DNA of 64,000 bases from Cytophagales bacterium. GTDB lineage: Bacteria; Bacteroidota; Bacteroidia; Cytophagales; Cyclobacteriaceae. Position 1 is the stretch's first letter; the number at the start of each line of letters is the position of its first letter. The translations under genes were made by a program, and so were the position numbers. The stretch is taken from assembly GCA_017303795.1 (NCBI GenBank), contig JAFLBR010000005.1:292364-356363 (forward strand), read 5' to 3'. Of this stretch, positions 46,056 to 55,960 are shown in pieces. The notes beneath the pieces were generated by a model. That model did no database searches and was not told the DNA's origin. It saw only the letters and a program-made list of their open reading frames with translations.

Positions 46056-47084
46056 ATGAGCGAAAACAGGACGGAACTTTCACAATTAGGCGAATTTGGG
46101 TTGATAGAGCGTATTAAAAGCAAGTTCCAAAATCAGAATTCAACCACTATAAAAGGTATTGGCGATGATGCGGCCATCCTGGCTTCAAGCGATAAAAACG
46201 TATTAGTTTCAACCGATATGTTGCTGGAAGGCATTCACTTTAATTTATCGTACATGCCGTTGCAACATCTGGGGTATAAAGCAGTAGCCGTAAATGTTTC
46301 GGATATAGCCGCCATGAATGGAACGGCCGAGCAGATTGTGTTAAGCCTCGCATTCAGCAACCGGTTTTCGCTTGAAGCGATTGATGCATTTTTTGAAGGC
46401 GTGCAGGCCGCATGTAAAAATTATAATGTCGATCTGGTGGGTGGCGATACTTCTTCATCAGCCTCTGGGTTGGTTATTTCCATCACGGTGTTAGGTCGGG
46501 CATCTGAAGAGCAAATTGTAAAACGCAGCGGTGCAAAAGCGAACGATATAATTTGTGTTACAGGCGATCTTGGTGCGGCCTACATGGGCTTGCAGGTGTT
46601 GGAACGCGAGAAAGAAGTATTTCTTTCAAATCCCGACATGCAACCCGATCTGGAGAAGTATGAATACCTGGTGGGCCGCCAATTAAAACCCGAAGCGCGC
46701 ATGGATATTATTCACGAACTACGCGATAAAAATTGTTTACCTACTTCCATGATTGATATTTCGGATGGATTGGCTTCAGAATTATTTCATCTCGGAAAAA
46801 ATTCTAACCTCGGTGTAAAAATTTTTGAAGACAAAGTGCCGATTGATCACGACACCTTCGAAACAGCAATCGAGTTTAAGTTAGATCCGATTACATGCGC
46901 ACTGCACGGAGGCGAAGATTATGAATTACTCTTCACTATCAATCCTGCCGATTACGATAAACTCAAAAACCATCCTGATATTCATTTCATCGGCCACATG
47001 CATACCGATGCTACCCAACATGTTTTAGTCACCAAACAACAAACGGTGGTGCCGTTGCAGGCGCAAGGGTGGAGTCACTTCTGA
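46056..47084 (+). CDS. thiL: thiamine-monophosphate kinase
   Basis: 342 residues, AIR-synthase (PurM) fold. Motifs: GIGDDAAILASSDKNVLVSTDMLLEGIHF (split here: GIGDDAAIL then STDMLLEGIHF), VNVSDIAAMNG, LVGGDTSSSASG, and MIDISDGLASELFHL. Adds a phosphate to thiamine monophosphate to form TPP. Single gene, no other thi gene nearby. Confidence 0.95.
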   Translation: MSENRTELSQLGEFGLIERIKSKFQNQNSTTIKGIGDDAAILASSDKNVLVSTDMLLEGIHFNLSYMPLQHLGYKAVAVNVSDIAAMNGTAEQIVLSLAFSNRFSLEAIDAFFEGVQAACKNYNVDLVGGDTSSSASGLVISITVLGRASEEQIVKRSGAKANDIICVTGDLGAAYMGLQVLEREKEVFLSNPDMQPDLEKYEYLVGRQLKPEARMDIIHELRDKNCLPTSMIDISDGLASELFHLGKNSNLGVKIFEDKVPIDHDTFETAIEFKLDPITCALHGGEDYELLFTINPADYDKLKNHPDIHFIGHMHTDATQHVLVTKQQTVVPLQAQGWSHF

Positions 47085-47136
47085 TTTCGGATTCTTGATT
47101 TCTGATTTAAAATTTTTTAATCCGAAATCCGAAATC
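47083..47136. terminator. hairpin between convergent genes, probably two-way terminator
   Basis: gatttcggattcttgatttc (from 47083) pairs with aatccgaaatccgaaatc (47119-47136), with an A/T-rich centre (aaaattttttaa). The end of thiL lies at its edge; the next gene on the minus strand ends just past it. Confidence 0.6.
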
Positions 47137-47137
47137 T

Positions 47138-47503
47138 TTAGTCTTCCGGAAACGGAATGTAAACAAAGCTGGCAAAGTCTTTATCTACCACAAACAAACA
47201 ACAGAATTCATCAGGGTCTTTGTAGGCGTTTCTGAAATCTTCTTCTTTATCGGGCGCAACCAACTCGCGTTGCAAAAATTCATCTAAGAAGGACGCATAA
47301 TAATTCCATTCTAAATTCATCGGGCCACCGGGTATTAGCACCTGTCCAATCGGTAATTGCTCTTTCGAGATAGGAAAAATCGGAAATTCAAATCCCGCTT
47401 TGCGGATTTGGTATGAAGCTTCTTTTAAGGTGTCCGACACTTTCACAAAATCCTGCGAAATGGTGCCGAGGTATTTTCCGTTTAATTCGGGATCGTTAAA
47501 CAT
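47138..47503 (-). CDS. small conserved protein of unknown function
   Basis: 121 residues, acidic, soluble, no signal peptide. Notable segments: GKYLGTISQDFVKVSDTLKE, FPIFPISKEQLPIGQVLIPG, EWNYYASFLDEFLQRELVAP and FCCLFVVDKDFASFVYIPFPED. No recognised family. Single gene between the thiL hairpin and the subtilase. Confidence 0.7.
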   Translation of the reverse strand: MFNDPELNGKYLGTISQDFVKVSDTLKEASYQIRKAGFEFPIFPISKEQLPIGQVLIPGGPMNLEWNYYASFLDEFLQRELVAPDKEEDFRNAYKDPDEFCCLFVVDKDFASFVYIPFPED

Positions 47504-47559
47504 GTGTGCGTGTCTTATAAGGAATGATCTAAGCAGTTAGCAGGGTGGGCGAAATTGAT

Positions 47560-49926
47560 TTATTCAATCAGAATTCGCTCTTTGAAATGCTCACCACCAA
47601 TTTGAACGTGTAGATAGTAAACGCCTTTCTTAAGTTTACTGGTGTCAAATCTTTGCTTTCCATTATTTTCTTTTCCGTCTGAGACAGTTACTCCGTTCTC
47701 GTCTATGATGTACGCAGAAGAAATTACAAATGGATTTATTGCATCAGTTACGTTAGACATGACTTCAACAACTAATTCATTTGCTGCCGGATTTGGGTAG
47801 GCGGCTATAGAGAACGAACCGGAGCAGCCCCAGTCTTTTCGCATGAGATAGAATGCAGCATTTGGGCCTAATCCACATGAGTTTTGCGACCGGGCAGTAA
47901 TAGCGATAGACGAAACATTTGAGTAAAGCGTAAAATCAAGATAATTAGGGGTTGCTATGTGTGGAACCCCACTCTGCACAGTCCAAAGTGCATTAGTTGC
48001 TCCTTGCCCTACCGGAGTAACTTGAAGCCAATGATTGCCTGGACATATGTAAGTTGGGGAGTAGTAAGACATGCCATCAAGCCTTTGGTTTGTGATAACG
48101 GGTGATCCAACCCAGATACTTTTTGTGGCCGGTGCGGTACAGCCATTTGTATTTACCAAAGCGGTAAGAGTTACCTGCCCACAATGAGCACTTACTCTGG
48201 TTGCTATGCCTGATGAGTTTACAGTTAACCCGGAAGTGTAAGAGGATGACCACGAAAAAGTTGAACCTAATGGAGCATTACCAACTGAATAGGATTGGCT
48301 TGTGCAGATTAGGCCAGCCCCGTTTACGACTGGCAGGCTATCGGTTGTACTTTGGGCAGCAAGCACCGCAGCATGAGCATCTATCAAGCCATAACCCATT
48401 TCGTTATTCCAGGTTCCATTACTCCGGCCGGTTGTGGTGGCATACGAGTAGCCGCCAATTTTTTGAGCAGTGCTTTCAAGGATGTTTACTGCTTGGCAGC
48501 GAGTGAGATTTGGGTTAACAGCTAACATTAAGGCCAGAACTCCTGTAACATGAGGGGCTGCGAATGAGGTGCCACTATCAAACATGGAGCTATTAAATAC
48601 ATATGAGCCAACCGTAACATTATAATTACTTAAAGTTAGTATAGAACTTCCGGGGGCAACCAAATCTAAAGTTTGGCCATAGCCTGAAAGACCCCAGCGT
48701 AATCCTGTTGAGGTTATTGCACCCACAACAATAATATTGCTATCGAAGTTAGCAGGGTAGTCAACAGCTACTCCAGTATTTCCTGCACTAAATACAACCA
48801 AAGATCCTTTCCCATTTCTTCCCAAATTCATGGCGTTTGTAATGGCAGTTTCTAAAATAGAACTATGAAAGTATTGATAATAAAGACCATTGAAGTCACC
48901 CCAAGAATTATTAATTATATCCGCACCATTTTGCCACGCCCAGCTAATCCCGCTGGCAAGTTCTGCGGCAATTGTAGAATTGGGTGATACCGGATTGCTT
49001 ACGCTAATCAATTTAGCTTGTGGAGCTAAACCAGTAATTAGCGTTCCGTTATCTTTTATAGCGGCAATAACTCCACCCACTTGAGTACCATGTCCGTTAC
49101 CATTTGGGGCAAGACTGGGAGAGGAACCAGTTTGACTATTAAAACTTAGAGAGGAAATATTTGCAGATAAATCAACATGCGTTTTTTCTATTCCCTTATC
49201 TACAATAGCAATCTTTACATTTGCGCCTTGGGTAATCCCCCAGGCTTGACAAGCATTAATATCAACTGCAGGATTAGATGCATTGCTTAAACCCCACAAA
49301 CTTCCAAAATCAGGATCGTTTGTGCAGCTTGATTCAAATCTAAATTCGAAGCCTGGATCCACATCTTCAAATAATTGAGTTTCGTAAAAATAGTTTGAGG
49401 CCTCAACTGAAGTTAACCTTGAACCATAGTTTAACCTGAGAGCATACCAATCTTCCATAGCCACAATTGGCCCAAGTATTTCTACATCAAGTTTCTCGCT
49501 CAAATTTTGTAATTCCTCTGTCCGTTCTTTTTCTTTAAGTCTGACATAAAATGTATTTGATGTTCCGATTGAAAGATTTTCGTTGACCTTGTAAAAAAGG
49601 CAGACGCTTAAATTCTCAGATGATTTACTTATTTCAGCAATCAAATTATTGAAACTTGAGTTTTGATTTTCTACAACGGCTTCAGAAACTCTTTGACTAG
49701 AATATTTTGAACTTTCAAGTCTGCTCCTAATTATCTTAATTTTGCCGGTCTCTATGTTTTGATTTAAAATCATTTTAGATACGACATTGATTCTTGATTC
49801 ATCAAGAATCAGATTAATTTTTTCTCCTCTATAATAGTAATATAGTCTTTTGTCTTGGCTGAATCCGATTTTTAACGATGCAATTAAAATAAAATTGATA
49901 AGAATTAACTTGTAAACGAGCGTCAT
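47560..49926 (-). CDS. secreted S8 (subtilisin) peptidase with T9SS sorting tail
   Basis: 788 residues: signal peptide (about 1-24), a pro-region (to about 200), subtilase domain with D243 (IAIVDKGIEKTH), H279 (GNGHGTQVGG), oxyanion N383 (FSAGNTG) and catalytic S454 (SGTSFAAPHV), then immunoglobulin-like domains and a C-terminal T9SS type A signal (AAYPNPAANELVVEV ... KKGVYYLHVQIGG). It should be exported through the type IX system. Seven bases after a PrcB-like lipoprotein gene, so the protease and lipoproteins are one operon. Confidence 0.92.
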   Translation of the reverse strand: MTLVYKLILINFILIASLKIGFSQDKRLYYYYRGEKINLILDESRINVVSKMILNQNIETGKIKIIRSRLESSKYSSQRVSEAVVENQNSSFNNLIAEISKSSENLSVCLFYKVNENLSIGTSNTFYVRLKEKERTEELQNLSEKLDVEILGPIVAMEDWYALRLNYGSRLTSVEASNYFYETQLFEDVDPGFEFRFESSCTNDPDFGSLWGLSNASNPAVDINACQAWGITQGANVKIAIVDKGIEKTHVDLSANISSLSFNSQTGSSPSLAPNGNGHGTQVGGVIAAIKDNGTLITGLAPQAKLISVSNPVSPNSTIAAELASGISWAWQNGADIINNSWGDFNGLYYQYFHSSILETAITNAMNLGRNGKGSLVVFSAGNTGVAVDYPANFDSNIIVVGAITSTGLRWGLSGYGQTLDLVAPGSSILTLSNYNVTVGSYVFNSSMFDSGTSFAAPHVTGVLALMLAVNPNLTRCQAVNILESTAQKIGGYSYATTTGRSNGTWNNEMGYGLIDAHAAVLAAQSTTDSLPVVNGAGLICTSQSYSVGNAPLGSTFSWSSSYTSGLTVNSSGIATRVSAHCGQVTLTALVNTNGCTAPATKSIWVGSPVITNQRLDGMSYYSPTYICPGNHWLQVTPVGQGATNALWTVQSGVPHIATPNYLDFTLYSNVSSIAITARSQNSCGLGPNAAFYLMRKDWGCSGSFSIAAYPNPAANELVVEVMSNVTDAINPFVISSAYIIDENGVTVSDGKENNGKQRFDTSKLKKGVYYLHVQIGGEHFKERILIE

Positions 49927-49933
49927 ATAAAAA

Positions 49934-50812
49934 TCACTTGTATTCGAATTGAATAGTTTTAGTTGTATGCGGAATTTTTACAACGTGAATTGGTTGGGCA
50001 ACCTTAGCTAATGCCCCATTCAAAAGGTACTGAACAGTAATTCTAATAGCTGTTTCATCTTCAAGAATATCAGTTATGTCAATTGTCCCACAACAGTATC
50101 CATTTACTTTATCAAATACTGCGATTACAAGATTTTGATCAAAGTTAATGTTCGCATTTGGATAGTTATTAGGAAAATTTGGATTTTGATAAAACGAGTT
50201 CATTTGATTAAGCAATAAGGTCCAATCTTGATTATTTGATACAACAAGAGCTTGTTGAGGGATATTCTCATTTCCAGAAAGATCACCTTTAAAAATTAAT
50301 TCTCCATACATCCATGGACTCACTGTAGTATGCTTAGAAAATAATGGTTTTGTAAACTTAGGTATTTTTAAAATGTAATATGATTGAGTTACAGATTCGG
50401 TAATAGAAATATCATTCGGTGGGTTATGGTGAATGAATGAAGCGGTTACCTTATCTTCCGTATGAATCAGTGAATCAAATTCTATACTGTACCCCGTTGT
50501 TCCCTTTAAGGCATCAAATACAACTAAAACCTGATTTTTTGAGAAATCCAAATTACGTTCAACTATTTCGCCATCACCAAAGCGATCAAGGAAAAAGTTA
50601 TAATCGTCAATGAATTTAGTCCAATCAGCTTGATTGGTGATAATCCGATCCTCCTGATTAAACACATTACCCACAAAACTTCCGCTTGTGATTTTTTTTG
50701 GCTCTATTGGCTGTATATCTTCTTTATCTTTACAGCCAATAGGAAAAAGAAATAGCATGGCAACTACAAGTTTCTCTGCTATATTGATCCATATTTTGAA
50801 AGGAAGTTTCAT
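49934..50812 (-). CDS. lipoprotein with two PrcB-like domains
   Basis: 292 residues with a lipoprotein signal (C27, FPIGC). Two similar units, about 45-165 and 175-290. Each begins with a WTKFIDDYN/WTLLLNQMN helix, contains a QVLVVFDALKG/LVIAVFDKVNG strand, and ends in ILKIPKF or HVVKIPHTTK, the PrcB_C ending. PrcB belongs to the dentilisin protease complex of Treponema, whose protease is also a subtilase. The downstream neighbour, 7 bases on, is a subtilase. PrcB assignment is by pattern, not by search. Confidence 0.7.
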   Translation of the reverse strand: MKLPFKIWINIAEKLVVAMLFLFPIGCKDKEDIQPIEPKKITSGSFVGNVFNQEDRIITNQADWTKFIDDYNFFLDRFGDGEIVERNLDFSKNQVLVVFDALKGTTGYSIEFDSLIHTEDKVTASFIHHNPPNDISITESVTQSYYILKIPKFTKPLFSKHTTVSPWMYGELIFKGDLSGNENIPQQALVVSNNQDWTLLLNQMNSFYQNPNFPNNYPNANINFDQNLVIAVFDKVNGYCCGTIDITDILEDETAIRITVQYLLNGALAKVAQPIHVVKIPHTTKTIQFEYK

Positions 50813-50883
50813 TAAATAAATTTAACTGTTTTGCCTATAAAGCAAGAGATTTTTAGAAAAGCAAGTGGGTGCTTCATTAACAA

Positions 50884-51771
50884 TTACAATCGCTGAAATT
50901 CCACCTGCTTTCCAGATTTTGGGATTTTTACAATATGAAATGGTTTTGGATAACCCTCCGTCAGGACAGTTAATAAATTTTGTACAGTTACAATTAAATT
51001 TGTTTCAGTTTCCTCAATTACTGTTATATCATTGGTAATGGTGACACATCCTGGATAGCTACAATTGAATTTGTCAAATGAAGCAATTGCCAAATAGTTA
51101 TTAAAATCAACCGAAGATGAGAATTCTAAAAAATTAATCGAGCTATTATCACTCATTTTTTCCAGAAGACTGTTCCATTCGTCTTGATTGTTAATAACAA
51201 AGTTTTCCTTATCAATCAATGTATTATTATTCAAGGCTCCTTTTAAAACTTGGTCGGCAAAAATGTTAGGTGGAGTTGCAAAATGTTCAATTGCTAAGGG
51301 TTTCGACAATCGAGGAACCTTTAATATGAAATAAGGTTGAGTAAGAATAGTTTCGCCAGATTCGATTTGAGGCGGCACATGATTAAAGTGCAAAATAAAT
51401 TTCTCTTTACTATCAAGTAATTTATCGAATACAATTTTATGGTCACGAGAGTTCTTCCATGCATCGAATATGACCAAAATTTGGTTTTCAGAAAAATCAA
51501 TAGTTTGTTGAGTTATCTTATCATTTCCATTACTCTGAAAACGATCATTAAAATCATGCAAAAAATTAGTCCATTCACTCTGAGACGAGATCATCATATC
51601 CTGCTGGCTAACCCCATTGCCAACCAAGCTACCGCTTGTAATTTTTTCAGGTTTGATGGTGGGTGTGTCGGCAGTTTTACAGCCACAAAAATTTGCAATC
51701 AAACTTATTGTTAGAAAAAAGAACAAAATCGGTTTAATTGATGAAGAAGATAAAAATATTTGATCTTTCAT
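50884..51771 (-). CDS. paralogous lipoprotein with two PrcB-like domains
   Basis: 295 residues, lipobox CGC near residue 30. Clearly a paralogue of the next gene: KITSGSLVGNGVSQQDMMIS aligns with KITSGSFVGNVFNQEDRIIT, and both have the helix-strand-KIPK layout twice (ILKVPRLSKP, HIVKIPKSGKQ). The gap to the next gene is 71 bases. AT-rich. First gene of the protease operon; it may help the exported subtilase fold, mature or stay at the surface. That role is inference. Confidence 0.7.
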   Translation of the reverse strand: MKDQIFLSSSSIKPILFFFLTISLIANFCGCKTADTPTIKPEKITSGSLVGNGVSQQDMMISSQSEWTNFLHDFNDRFQSNGNDKITQQTIDFSENQILVIFDAWKNSRDHKIVFDKLLDSKEKFILHFNHVPPQIESGETILTQPYFILKVPRLSKPLAIEHFATPPNIFADQVLKGALNNNTLIDKENFVINNQDEWNSLLEKMSDNSSINFLEFSSSVDFNNYLAIASFDKFNCSYPGCVTITNDITVIEETETNLIVTVQNLLTVLTEGYPKPFHIVKIPKSGKQVEFQRL

Positions 51772-51895
51772 ATTCTAAACTAAAGTTAACAACTTTAACT
51801 GAAATTTTCAAGCGACTAACCGTTAGAATAAATGACGCTTCAATAGTACTCCTTCCGTTACGGAAATCTCTATTTTTAACAAAATTAAAAATCTC

Positions 51896-54715
51896 ATGAG
51901 AAAGTTTACTACCCTCATTTTACTTACCCTTTCAATTACATCCTGGGCACAAACTTCTGTGTCTGAATGGGAGGCTTCCTTTAAAGCCCGCAAACAGAAG
52001 AATGATCAATCTATTTTAAAAGATTACCCCGTGCGCAGCATTGGCCCAACCGTGCAGGGCGGACGTATTGTAGATATTGAGGTGAACCTTAAAAACACAA
52101 AGGAGTTTTATGTGGGCTATGGCTCAAGCGGAATTTATAAGACATTAAATAACGGTATCACCTTCACGCCTATTTTTGATAATGTGGATGCGCTGGGTAT
52201 TGGCGACTTTGCTTTATCGCAATCTGACCCAAAGATTTTATATGTGGGCACAGGTGAAAAAAATGGCAGCCGATCTACCTATGCTGGTTCGGGTGTGTAT
52301 AAAACTACCGATGGTGGAAAGATCTGGACTAATCTTGGCCTTGCCGGCACGCAACATGTAAGTCGCATTCTCATTCATCCGCAGGATAACAATACAGTTT
52401 GGGTTGCGTCACTGGGTGCTTTGTATTCTAACAATGCTGAGCGTGGGATTTTTAAATCAGCCGATGGTGGCAAAACCTGGAAGAAGACTTTATTCATTAA
52501 TGATAGTACCGGAGTTTCTGATCTGGTAATCAATCCGCAAAACCCAAAACAACTTTTAGCTGCTACGTGGGAGCGCACCCGCAAAGCGTGGGACTTTAAA
52601 GGCAATGGAAGTGGTTCTGCTATCTATCGCTCGGAAGATGGTGGCGATACGTGGACCCTTTCAAGTGAAGGTTTTCCGAAAGGAAAATTTGTAGGCCGTA
52701 TTGGTTTGGATGTTTGCTGGACAAAGCCCAATGTAATTTATGCCGTACTGGATAATCAGGAAGAAGTTAAATCGGATAAAAAAGAAGCGTCAAAGGCGGA
52801 AGAAGGAAAATTGAAACTGGCTGATCTTAAAGAAATGACCTCAGAAAACTTTTTAAAGTTGGATGATAAAAAATTAGATGAGTTGTTGAAAGAAAGTCGG
52901 TTCCCGAGTAAATACACTGCGCAGTTTGTAAAGAAAGAAGTACGTGCAGGAAAGTATAAACCTCAGGCTTTAGCCGAATACTTTGGTACCGATGCCAACT
53001 CCGATTTATTCAATACAAAAATTAAAGGCGCTGAAGTGTATCGTTCAGATGATGCCGGCAAAACATGGAAACGTACGCACACAGCCGATATTGATGGCGT
53101 GTATTTTACGTATGGCTATTACTTTGGTGAGTTGCGTGTGTCGCCCTCTAATACCGAAGACGTATACATTTACGGGGTGCCGATGTTGAAATCGGAGGAT
53201 GGTGGTAAGAATTGGGTAGAGATTGATTCGTTGGGAACGATGCATAGCGATCATCACGCATTATGGATTAACCCAACCGATGATAAACACATTTTAATGG
53301 GGAATGATGGTGGCCTCTATCAATCGTATGATAAAGGCGATACGTGGCTGCATTATAATAATATGCCGGTTGGACAATTCTATACCGTGAATGTTGACAT
53401 AGAAACACCTTACAATGTGTATGGCGGCTTACAAGATAATGGTGTGCTTCGTGGTTCTTCTCGATCAGTACCCAATCAAAGCAAACATTGGGAACCGATT
53501 TTCGGTGGCGATGGTATGTATGTAGCACCCGATCCACGCAACAGCAAATTGGTTTATACCGGCTTTCAATTTGGAAATTATTTTAAACTGGATTTAGATC
53601 GGGGAAGAAACACACGCATCACACCTTCGCATAATATTGGTGAAGCGCCCAATCGGTGGAACTGGCGCACGCCTTTGATATTAAGCAAACACAATCCTGA
53701 TATTGTGTACATGGCTTCGCAGCGCGTGTATCGCAGTTTAAATAAAGCCGAAAGCTGGGAAGCCATCAGTGGCGATCTTACCAAAAACAAAAAGCAAGGT
53801 AACGTTCCGTTTTCAAGCATAACATCTTTAAATGAATCACCTCTCAAGTTTGGATTATTGTACGTGGGCACAGACGATGGCAACGTGTGGGTGAGTAGGA
53901 ACGGTGGCGGAAGTTGGGAATCAATTTCGGCCGGATTGCCAACCGATAAATGGATAAGCAGCATTTCTCCATCGGCACATGACGAAGCTACCGTGTTTGT
54001 ATCTGTTAATGGTTATCGTCAGGATGATTTCAAAACGTATTTGTTCATGAGTTCAGATTATGGCAAAACGTGGACAAGTGTAAAAGGAAATTTACCAGAG
54101 TCTGTGGCCAATGTAATAATTCAAGATCCGGTTAACGCAAACTTATTGTATTGTGGTTTGGATAATGGCACTTACGTGAGTTTTGATTTAGGTAAGAGCT
54201 GGCAGTTATTAAACAAAGCGTTGAATGTGGCCAGTTACGATATGCTGGTACATCCACGCGATAACGAATTAGTGGTGGGTACGCACGGCCGCAGTGTGTT
54301 TGTTGCCGATGTTAAACCATTACAAGCGTTGAAAGATGTAAGCAAAGGAATTGTGGCTTATGCGAACGATGGCATCCGCTACAGCGAGCGTTGGGGACAA
54401 AAATCATATTCGTGGAGTACGGCATTTGAACCGGGCACCAGCATATTATATTATGTAGGCAAAGCAGCACCAACCATAAACATTGAAATCTTTGATGAGA
54501 AAAATAATCTGGTTAGAACTTTATCTTCAACTGGTGCGGCTGGGTTTCATTCGGTTAGTTGGGATTTGAAAATAAATGAGGTGGCGCCTGCACCGGCAAA
54601 AGGAAAAGCAAAACCAGTTGCAACGTCTGCTTTGAAGTATGCCGGAAAAGGAAAGTATAAGATTAAGTTTACGAACGGAGCGGAGAGTAGCGAGGTAACG
54701 TTTGAGGTGAAGTAA
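51896..54715 (+). CDS. secreted BNR/VPS10-type beta-propeller protein
   Basis: 939 residues with signal peptide (SITSWAQ). At least nine Asp-box/BNR motifs are spread through the chain, for example KTTDGGKIWTN, KSADGGKTWKK, RSEDGGDTWTL, KSEDGGKNWVE, VSRNGGGSWES and MSSDYGKTWTS, building two propellers of VPS10/sialidase style. A charged insert interrupts one propeller (about 290-355). The C-terminus is a FlgD-type Ig-like domain. Substrate or ligand unknown. It diverges from the protease operon. Confidence 0.88.
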   Translation: MRKFTTLILLTLSITSWAQTSVSEWEASFKARKQKNDQSILKDYPVRSIGPTVQGGRIVDIEVNLKNTKEFYVGYGSSGIYKTLNNGITFTPIFDNVDALGIGDFALSQSDPKILYVGTGEKNGSRSTYAGSGVYKTTDGGKIWTNLGLAGTQHVSRILIHPQDNNTVWVASLGALYSNNAERGIFKSADGGKTWKKTLFINDSTGVSDLVINPQNPKQLLAATWERTRKAWDFKGNGSGSAIYRSEDGGDTWTLSSEGFPKGKFVGRIGLDVCWTKPNVIYAVLDNQEEVKSDKKEASKAEEGKLKLADLKEMTSENFLKLDDKKLDELLKESRFPSKYTAQFVKKEVRAGKYKPQALAEYFGTDANSDLFNTKIKGAEVYRSDDAGKTWKRTHTADIDGVYFTYGYYFGELRVSPSNTEDVYIYGVPMLKSEDGGKNWVEIDSLGTMHSDHHALWINPTDDKHILMGNDGGLYQSYDKGDTWLHYNNMPVGQFYTVNVDIETPYNVYGGLQDNGVLRGSSRSVPNQSKHWEPIFGGDGMYVAPDPRNSKLVYTGFQFGNYFKLDLDRGRNTRITPSHNIGEAPNRWNWRTPLILSKHNPDIVYMASQRVYRSLNKAESWEAISGDLTKNKKQGNVPFSSITSLNESPLKFGLLYVGTDDGNVWVSRNGGGSWESISAGLPTDKWISSISPSAHDEATVFVSVNGYRQDDFKTYLFMSSDYGKTWTSVKGNLPESVANVIIQDPVNANLLYCGLDNGTYVSFDLGKSWQLLNKALNVASYDMLVHPRDNELVVGTHGRSVFVADVKPLQALKDVSKGIVAYANDGIRYSERWGQKSYSWSTAFEPGTSILYYVGKAAPTINIEIFDEKNNLVRTLSSTGAAGFHSVSWDLKINEVAPAPAKGKAKPVATSALKYAGKGKYKIKFTNGAESSEVTFEVK

Positions 54716-54724
54716 TGTTGTTTG

Positions 54725-54768
54725 TAATCCCTCACCCCGCCTCGTTCCTCGGTAGGGGTGAGGGATTA
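54725..54768 (+). terminator. long hairpin terminator
   Basis: Perfect 14-bp stem, taatccctcacccc against ggggtgagggatta, between the BNR protein gene and the convergent acpH. No clear T run; probably acts in both directions. Confidence 0.7.
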
Positions 54769-54781
54769 AATCTGGAACGGT

Positions 54782-55378
54782 TTATCCTTTACTTTTTTGC
54801 CGAATAAATTCCGAACTCATTTTTTCTAAGTCGGGAAAGAATCTTAAAAACTCATTCTCAAAATCTTCATAATGCGCTTTCAGATCGTTAATGGCTTCAT
54901 CCATTTTTGAATCATACGGAGTTCTTCGCGCCATGCCGCTGAGTGCGCGGTGGATGCCTTCGGGTTTAGCATAATTTAATAGCCAGTTTCCTTCAATCAT
55001 GTAGGGTATCAGGTACTTTACCTGCGCGGGTAGTATCGGTTCAAATTTTTGTAATACGCGATAGCAATGTTGCGCATAATCTTGCAGCGGTTGTGTATTA
55101 TAACTTGCCCAGTTGCGTGCCAGAAAATGATCGTAAAACATATCCACAATAACCGGAGCATAATGCCGGTATTTGGGACGCAGCCGGATTTTACTTTCCA
55201 GCACCACTGCGTGGCTATCCGTAAACTCATCAATCTCGCGGTGTAACTCTATTCCCAATGCAATGCGAAAGGCATAGCGCTCGTAGATCTCGCGGCCACG
55301 CACAAAGTCGCCAATAAAATTGCCTACCATAATTTCCTCGTCAGCGCCCGAGAGATACAAATGTGCCAGAAAATTCAA
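54782..55378 (-). CDS. acpH: acyl carrier protein phosphodiesterase
   Basis: 198 residues, DUF479/AcpH family. NFLAHLYLSGADEEIMVGNFIGDFVRG at the N-terminus (split: NFLAHLYLSG, GNFIGDFVRG), HREIDEFTDSHAVV and YHHYAPVIVDMFYDHFLARNW-like middle. It removes phosphopantetheine from acyl carrier protein. The start codon is TTG; no ATG is available in frame upstream. Confidence 0.9.
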   Translation of the reverse strand: MNFLAHLYLSGADEEIMVGNFIGDFVRGREIYERYAFRIALGIELHREIDEFTDSHAVVLESKIRLRPKYRHYAPVIVDMFYDHFLARNWASYNTQPLQDYAQHCYRVLQKFEPILPAQVKYLIPYMIEGNWLLNYAKPEGIHRALSGMARRTPYDSKMDEAINDLKAHYEDFENEFLRFFPDLEKMSSEFIRQKSKG

Positions 55379-55545
55379 ATCAGTTTCATTTTTACAGATG
55401 GTATGTAAGATAGGTGATTTTAGTTTATTTTTACTTTAGAGGTTTGGCCACAAAAAGCTAAGTCGCGAGGCTGATGAAGACTGTTTAAACATAGTGTCTT
55501 CGCTTTACTGACATCTAAAATCTTAGAACCATTAAAAAAAATGAA

Positions 55546-55941
55546 ATGATTGTACTGGAACAACTTAAACTGCTGGTTAACCTGGCCCGCATCGATGGTG
55601 AGATGGCTACAACAGAACGCAACCACATCATTAACATTGGCAAAGCACACGGCTTTCCGGAGTCATCGGTGGAAACACTTTTTTACGCCAGCCACGAAAC
55701 CATTATTGCCAAAGAGTTAACAGCCGACCAAAAGTTTAACTATATTTTTAACCTGGTGCAATTAATGAAGCTAGACGAACGCCTGTACGAAGAAGAAATA
55801 AAATTCTGCGCCAGCACAGCCGCCAAGCTTGGGTATAAACCCGAAGTAATGTTTGAGCTGATGCTCAAAATAAAATCAACCGAAATGACAGCCGAAGAAA
55901 AAGCTGCTTTACAAAAACAAACCGCTCAATACCTCAACTAA
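55546..55941 (+). CDS. TerB-family protein
   Basis: 131 residues, an all-helical TerB-like domain with LKLLVNLARIDGEMATTERN and a matched second repeat (LVQLMKLDERLYEEEIKF), each bearing acidic metal-type clusters. TerB proteins are linked to stress and metal responses through unclear routes. It lies 19 bases upstream of an amidohydrolase gene. Confidence 0.88.
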   Translation: MIVLEQLKLLVNLARIDGEMATTERNHIINIGKAHGFPESSVETLFYASHETIIAKELTADQKFNYIFNLVQLMKLDERLYEEEIKFCASTAAKLGYKPEVMFELMLKIKSTEMTAEEKAALQKQTAQYLN

Positions 55942-55960
55942 AAATTTTTAACCTAATCCT

